Source of the DNA: Epiperipatus broadwayi
Taxonomy: Eukaryota > Onychophora > Udeonychophora > Euonychophora > Peripatidae
Direction of reading: 5' to 3'
DNA length: 64,000 bases
Assembly: GCA_028023455.1 (NCBI GenBank)
Contig: JAQFVV010012446.1
Location: 5,583,501 to 5,647,500, forward strand
Below, piece after piece: positions 60,373 through 64,000 of the stretch. A program made the position numbers and the translations under genes. The notes below the pieces were generated by a model, which ran no database searches, had not been told where the DNA came from, and was given only the letters and a program-made list of their open reading frames with translations. Position 1 is the stretch's first letter; each line of letters opens with the position of its first letter.

Positions 60373-60389
60373 ATATTTAAAGGAAACAC

Positions 60390-60741
60390 AGGCTAAACTC
60401 TCTATACACTAGCACCATTCAATGCAAGCCAGAGTAATCATTGGATGAAAGAAGGTTTGTACATAAAATTTCTATCTAGTGCCTACTCATTCTATATTTT
60501 CAGATTAGTTTCTAGCTTGTGGCTTTCATTATTGAGGAGCCTTGGATCTGAGAGCACTACATCTAGATCTTAGGATCTAATGCAACCTTCCAGCATTAGC
60601 TAACTATAAAGCTTTGAGTCCAAAATGAAAACACAACATTTTCAATTCAATCTTTTTGATGTTTTTGGTTCTTTTCAGTCACCATAATCATATTGGGTAG
60701 GATTGGTATTAAACTACCATAAAGAATGGTGATCATTTGAT
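60390..60741 (+). mobile_element. FB1 family, copy d
   Basis: AGGCTAAACTCTCTATACAC, GCAAGCCAGAGTAATCATTG, AGATTAGTTTCTAGCTTGTG, GAGAGCACTACATCTAGATC, CTTAGGATCTAATGCAACC, then an interior of ~100 bp and an outer arm AAAGAATGGTGATCATTTGA. It adjoins the 59927-60372 foldback element. Confidence 0.75.
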
Positions 60742-61764
60742 ATTTAAAGAAAAGAAGGAAAATTGTAGAGTTATTTTTAAAATAACTTTTTCATAGAACT
60801 GGTAATGAATTAATATACTTTATTGCATGAGTGAAAATCATTAATATCTTTTATGGTTTTATCACTTTTTCAATTACTCTTATTTAAAATACAAAACAAA
60901 ATAGCTAATGTAAAAAGTTCATTGTATTATACAAGACATATTATAAAAATATATCAAATATACATTATTAGATGTTTCTATTTAATATTTGCACTTATCA
61001 ATATGTGTTTATACTTTCAAAAGCCTACAGTGCTAAATTTAAGGTCAGGAAAGAATTATTCAAACTGTAAATAAAGTATATATGTTTTGTAACAGAAATA
61101 AATCCAGTATAACACTAGCTGAAAATTCAAATAGTCTAATGAATGACTAATAAAAATTGTTAAAATGGCAATCACCCCCCCCCCCCCATTAATGCTTTAT
61201 TTTTTCATCAATACTACCTTGTAAATAAAGATGACATCTGAATTTGATAGCATGGACAAGAGGTAATCTCTTGTTGGTATGCTGTAAAGTTTTTATATAA
61301 ATTGAAATCCAGACTTATTCAAACAAGGAGTGTGAAATTTAAACAGCCATAAAGAAAGATGTTTAATTTATATATACAAAGTCATTTGAAACTTTGCAGT
61401 CTCCTAAACATAAATATATAAGAAATAAACATAGTGCAGATTATCTCGTCTGTGCCATTAAATTCAGACTTTGTCTTCGTTCATATGGTAACATTGCCGA
61501 AAAAACACAGCGTTAAGAGGGGAAAGATTGACATTTTATATTTGAATTTTTGGCTAGTAACATGCACTAGGTTTATTTCTTATATATTTGTGTTTAGAAG
61601 ATTGCAAAGGTTATAATGATTAATGTAATAGAAATCAAATGTAAAGTTTTTTGGTCTTCTTGTACTGTATGTTTACATGTTAATAAATTTTGAATAAGTA
61701 TTATTATTATCATCATTATTAGTTTTGTTGTTGTTGATGTTGTTAATAATAATAATTATTATCT
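60742..61764. other. AT-rich DNA, nothing recognised
   Basis: Contains a C14-like run near 61169-61187 and short ATT repeats near 61700-61760. No gene. Confidence 0.45.
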
Positions 61765-61926
61765 TGCTGCTTATGTATAAAAATTTTGACTGTAAGACTG
61801 AAAATCTGAGCTAGAAAACTAGTTAAGATTTAATAATAATCAACATCATCATCATCATCATCATGCTGCTTATATTTAAAAATTTTGACTATAAACCTGA
61901 AAATCTGAGCTAGAAAACTAGTTAAT
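61765..61926. repeat. Tandem duplication, 99-bp period, with (CAT)n
   Basis: TGCTGCTTATGTATAAAAAT, TTTGACTGTAAGACTGAAAA, TCTGAGCTAGAAAACTAGTT at 61765 recurs at 61864 with few changes. A CAT/ATC triplet run (about 61846-61865) separates them. Confidence 0.85.
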
Positions 61927-62564
61927 GTTGCAATTTTTTTCTCACAAACAAAAAAAATGTAAAACTGTCATTGAGGCAAAATGTTGTACTGAATGCTATT
62001 GGTTGATGGAAGAAGCACATGTGTAAAATGTTTCAGAGTCTTTTTGAAAAGCGGAATTAGAAAGTTTATTGAAACCATTGGGGGTGGAGGGATTTCAAGT
62101 AAGAAAGCAAAGTAATTTTTTAAAGTATGAGTTTGTTTTTGTAATTTTCACTGAGACAGAAAACATGACTAGAACATAGCATTAAGAATAAACATTTTTT
62201 CCCAATCAAAAAAAAAAAGCTGTAAAACCGACAACCAATGAAAATGCTACAACAAATGTTGATTCCATAAAACATGCATAGGCAAGGGATTTTAGTGATT
62301 TTCTGAAAAACTGAATTAGAAAGAAACAAACAAACAAAAAAAAAAAATCAAAATGTTTTAGAATATAGATTTTAATTTTTGTAATGAGGTAGATAACATA
62401 TTTAGAATATGTCATTAGGGGGAAATGGAAGAAATAATTTTAACCATGAATGTAATTGATATGATTAAATCAACATTCAATGAATTTCTATTTGCATAAA
62501 TTCATTTATATTTTTATTTTATGCATTTGAAAGTGATATTTTATTTTTCATTAAAATATAACTA
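61927..62564. other. AT-rich DNA, nothing recognised
   Basis: Two overlapping minus-strand ORFs (62120-62415) are low-complexity Phe-rich reads of A-tracts. No gene. Confidence 0.45.
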
Positions 62565-62955
62565 TACGGGACCTGAACTCAGACTTTCAAACACCCCATA
62601 GCTCTCCAATCTATCTTACACAACTGATACACATGATCACATACATGTGAAAAAGATAAATGAGCTCCACTATACGTATTTCATGCTGAACCAGCACAGT
62701 TGGTCCAGGTCACCATCTCTAACACATATATGCAATCATTGCTCAGTTTATATTAAGTTAGCAAATCTTCAAACTTTAATGGACAAGCTTTAAGTATCTC
62801 TACTCTCCAACATTTTAGCCATCCATATCATTGAAAATCGAAGGATGAAATGCTCAAAACCCTTGATGATGCCAATTATTGTCATACATATCGACCTTAA
62901 GTCAATCTGACCCTTCACACATAGGACCCTAATATTTCCATTTAATTATAAAGCT
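62565..62955 (+). repeat. R3 dispersed repeat, long copy
   Basis: Colinear with 46215-46610. Left edge GGGACCTGAACTCAGAC is box-B-like when read in reverse. Contains ACTGATACACATGATCACAT, ATTTCATGCTGAACCAGCAC, TTGGTCCAGGTCACCATCTC, TTTAATGGACAAGCTTTAAG and ends near CACATAGGACCC. No ORF. Confidence 0.75.
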
Positions 62956-63392
62956 ACGTTGAGTTTAGTACAGACAATATACATATATTTAAATATTTTT
63001 ATTAAAATCTAACTACCATGTATACTGCAATTAATTTTATCTTTTTCCATTTAAATGGTTATTTCAGATGTTAATTTTGCTCTAGGCTTTGGATCTGGAG
63101 CAAATTACATTTTAATAAACTTATTGTATTTCTTTGTGAGCTACAACCAACAATCTTCTGGAATCAAAATATTCATACATAATGGGGGTAAAAGATTCAA
63201 GCAAAATCTACACAACACATTTGATCTACGAGGAGAAATTATCTGCACTCACATTTTTTGATATCATACACCATAAATAAATTTGCTAATCATTATAGCA
63301 TACTTTATTAGGCTAGAGATTATTATATTATTCCTAACTATATATATTTTAAACCCAGTTAAAGATCAATAGATTGTTTCATTTTTTCACAG
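62956..63392. other. AT-rich DNA, nothing recognised
   Basis: No gene recognised; a 68-codon ORF here (63055-63261) has no known motif. Confidence 0.4.
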
Positions 63393-63710
63393 AGGCAGTA
63401 CTCTCTATATAGTAGTGTCACACAGTGCAAGCCAGAGTAATCAATGGATGCAGGGAGATTTGTGCACAAAATCCCTATCTAATGCCTATTCATCCAATAT
63501 CCCCAGACTAGTTTTTAGTTAGTGGCTTTCATCAGTGAGGAGCCTTGGATCTGAGAGCACTGCACCTATATCTTAGGATCTAATGCAAACCCCCAGAAGC
63601 ATCAAATGATTAATCTGGCTTGCACCCAGTGATGCTACCGTATGAAGTCTTGCCTTTGTGTAAACAGTTTCTGTAAGCATAAAGAATGGTGATCATGTGA
63701 TGTTCAGTTG
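63393..63710 (+). mobile_element. FB1 family, copy e (both inner arms and core)
   Basis: GAGGCAGTACTCTCTATATA, GTGCAAGCCAGAGTAATCAA, CCCCAGACTAGTTTTTAGTT, TCATCAGTGAGGAGCCTTGG, GAGAGCACTGCACCTATATC, then the inverse inner arm TGATTAATCTGGCTTGCACC, AGTCTTGCCT and the outer-arm AAAGAATGGTGATCATGTGA. This copy shows most of the expected order, arm-core-arm, and is the best template for defining the family. Confidence 0.78.
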
Positions 63711-63789
63711 TTTCATTTTTAATTTAACATTGTAACATGTTTTATTATTAATTCAACTTCATCTCTTTTTTCCATGTGTATTGTCGTTT

Positions 63790-63960
63790 TTTAGATTTAC
63801 TGACAACTTTCATTCAACCACGTATTCTTGAAATATGCTTAACCAGCACTCTTCAGCTGACCCAGGTCACATATCATCATGATATGTTTAGTATTTGAAT
63901 GTTATAAATGCTCTTAATTCGTCAAACATATGCGAACAAAACGATATCTATTAGGGTGAT
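63790..63960 (+). repeat. R3 relic
   Basis: AATATGCTTAACCAGCACTC, TGACCCAGGTCACATATCAT, GTTATAAATGCTC resembles the centre of R3 (62680-62750), strongly diverged. Confidence 0.45.
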
Positions 63961-64000
63961 ACTCCCTGTGTATGAAATGGTTTTTAAGAATTATTTTAAA

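Overview
The window is AT-rich non-coding DNA from a eukaryote, almost certainly an invertebrate animal with a repeat-laden genome. The evidence is the dense load of non-LTR retrotransposons, foldback or MITE-like palindromes, tRNA-derived SINEs and long microsatellites. No host protein-coding gene, operon or rRNA was recognised, and nothing looks bacterial. The species cannot be named from sequence alone. The protein-coding content that can be defended belongs to mobile elements.

The centrepiece is an RTE-like LINE family with four copies. Copy 1 (24477-27774, plus strand) is full length with an 11-bp target-site duplication and encodes endonuclease plus reverse transcriptase. Its frame is broken by one TGA, and it carries a self-compensating pair of frameshifts. 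Copy 2 (35595-38738) is also full length with a 10-bp duplication but is decayed, and a 21-bp deletion has removed the reverse-transcriptase aspartates. Copy 3 (59113-59641) is a 5'-inverted, twin-primed insertion. Copy 4 (44554-44618) is only the last ~65 bp. The 3' ends terminate in GAT/TGA triplets.

Around these lie several non-coding families, named here for convenience. FB1 is a foldback family (231-551, 740-958, 13700-13909, 60390-60741, 63393-63710 and relics). T-tail is a set of very short tRNA-derived retroposons with different tRNA bodies but one tail, TGACAYATG-An (5588-5692, 19128-19230, 20270-20366, 43821-43935, 44834-44917). R3 is a ~400-bp dispersed repeat (46215-46610, 62565-62955 and fragments). 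S2 is a ~70-130 bp repeat that tends to end in ATT triplets (20890-21030, 23278-23438, 24290-24420, 35030-35110, 51655-51725).

Individual palindromic insertions occur at 14862-15430, 17215-17625, 17700-18715, 18701-18949, 21380-22060, 38907-39324 (flanked by TA), 40934-41285, 41981-42280 (flanked by TTAA) and 59927-60372. Tandem repeats include a 420-bp pure (ATT)140 at 5040-5459, a 65-bp array at 4198-4640, a ~95-bp array at 22837-23215 and a ~155-bp array split by LINE copy 2. Several palindromic repeats contain CTGAWGA...stem...GAAA motifs resembling a hammerhead ribozyme core; this is the most speculative lead. The remaining sequence is AT-rich intergenic or intronic DNA.
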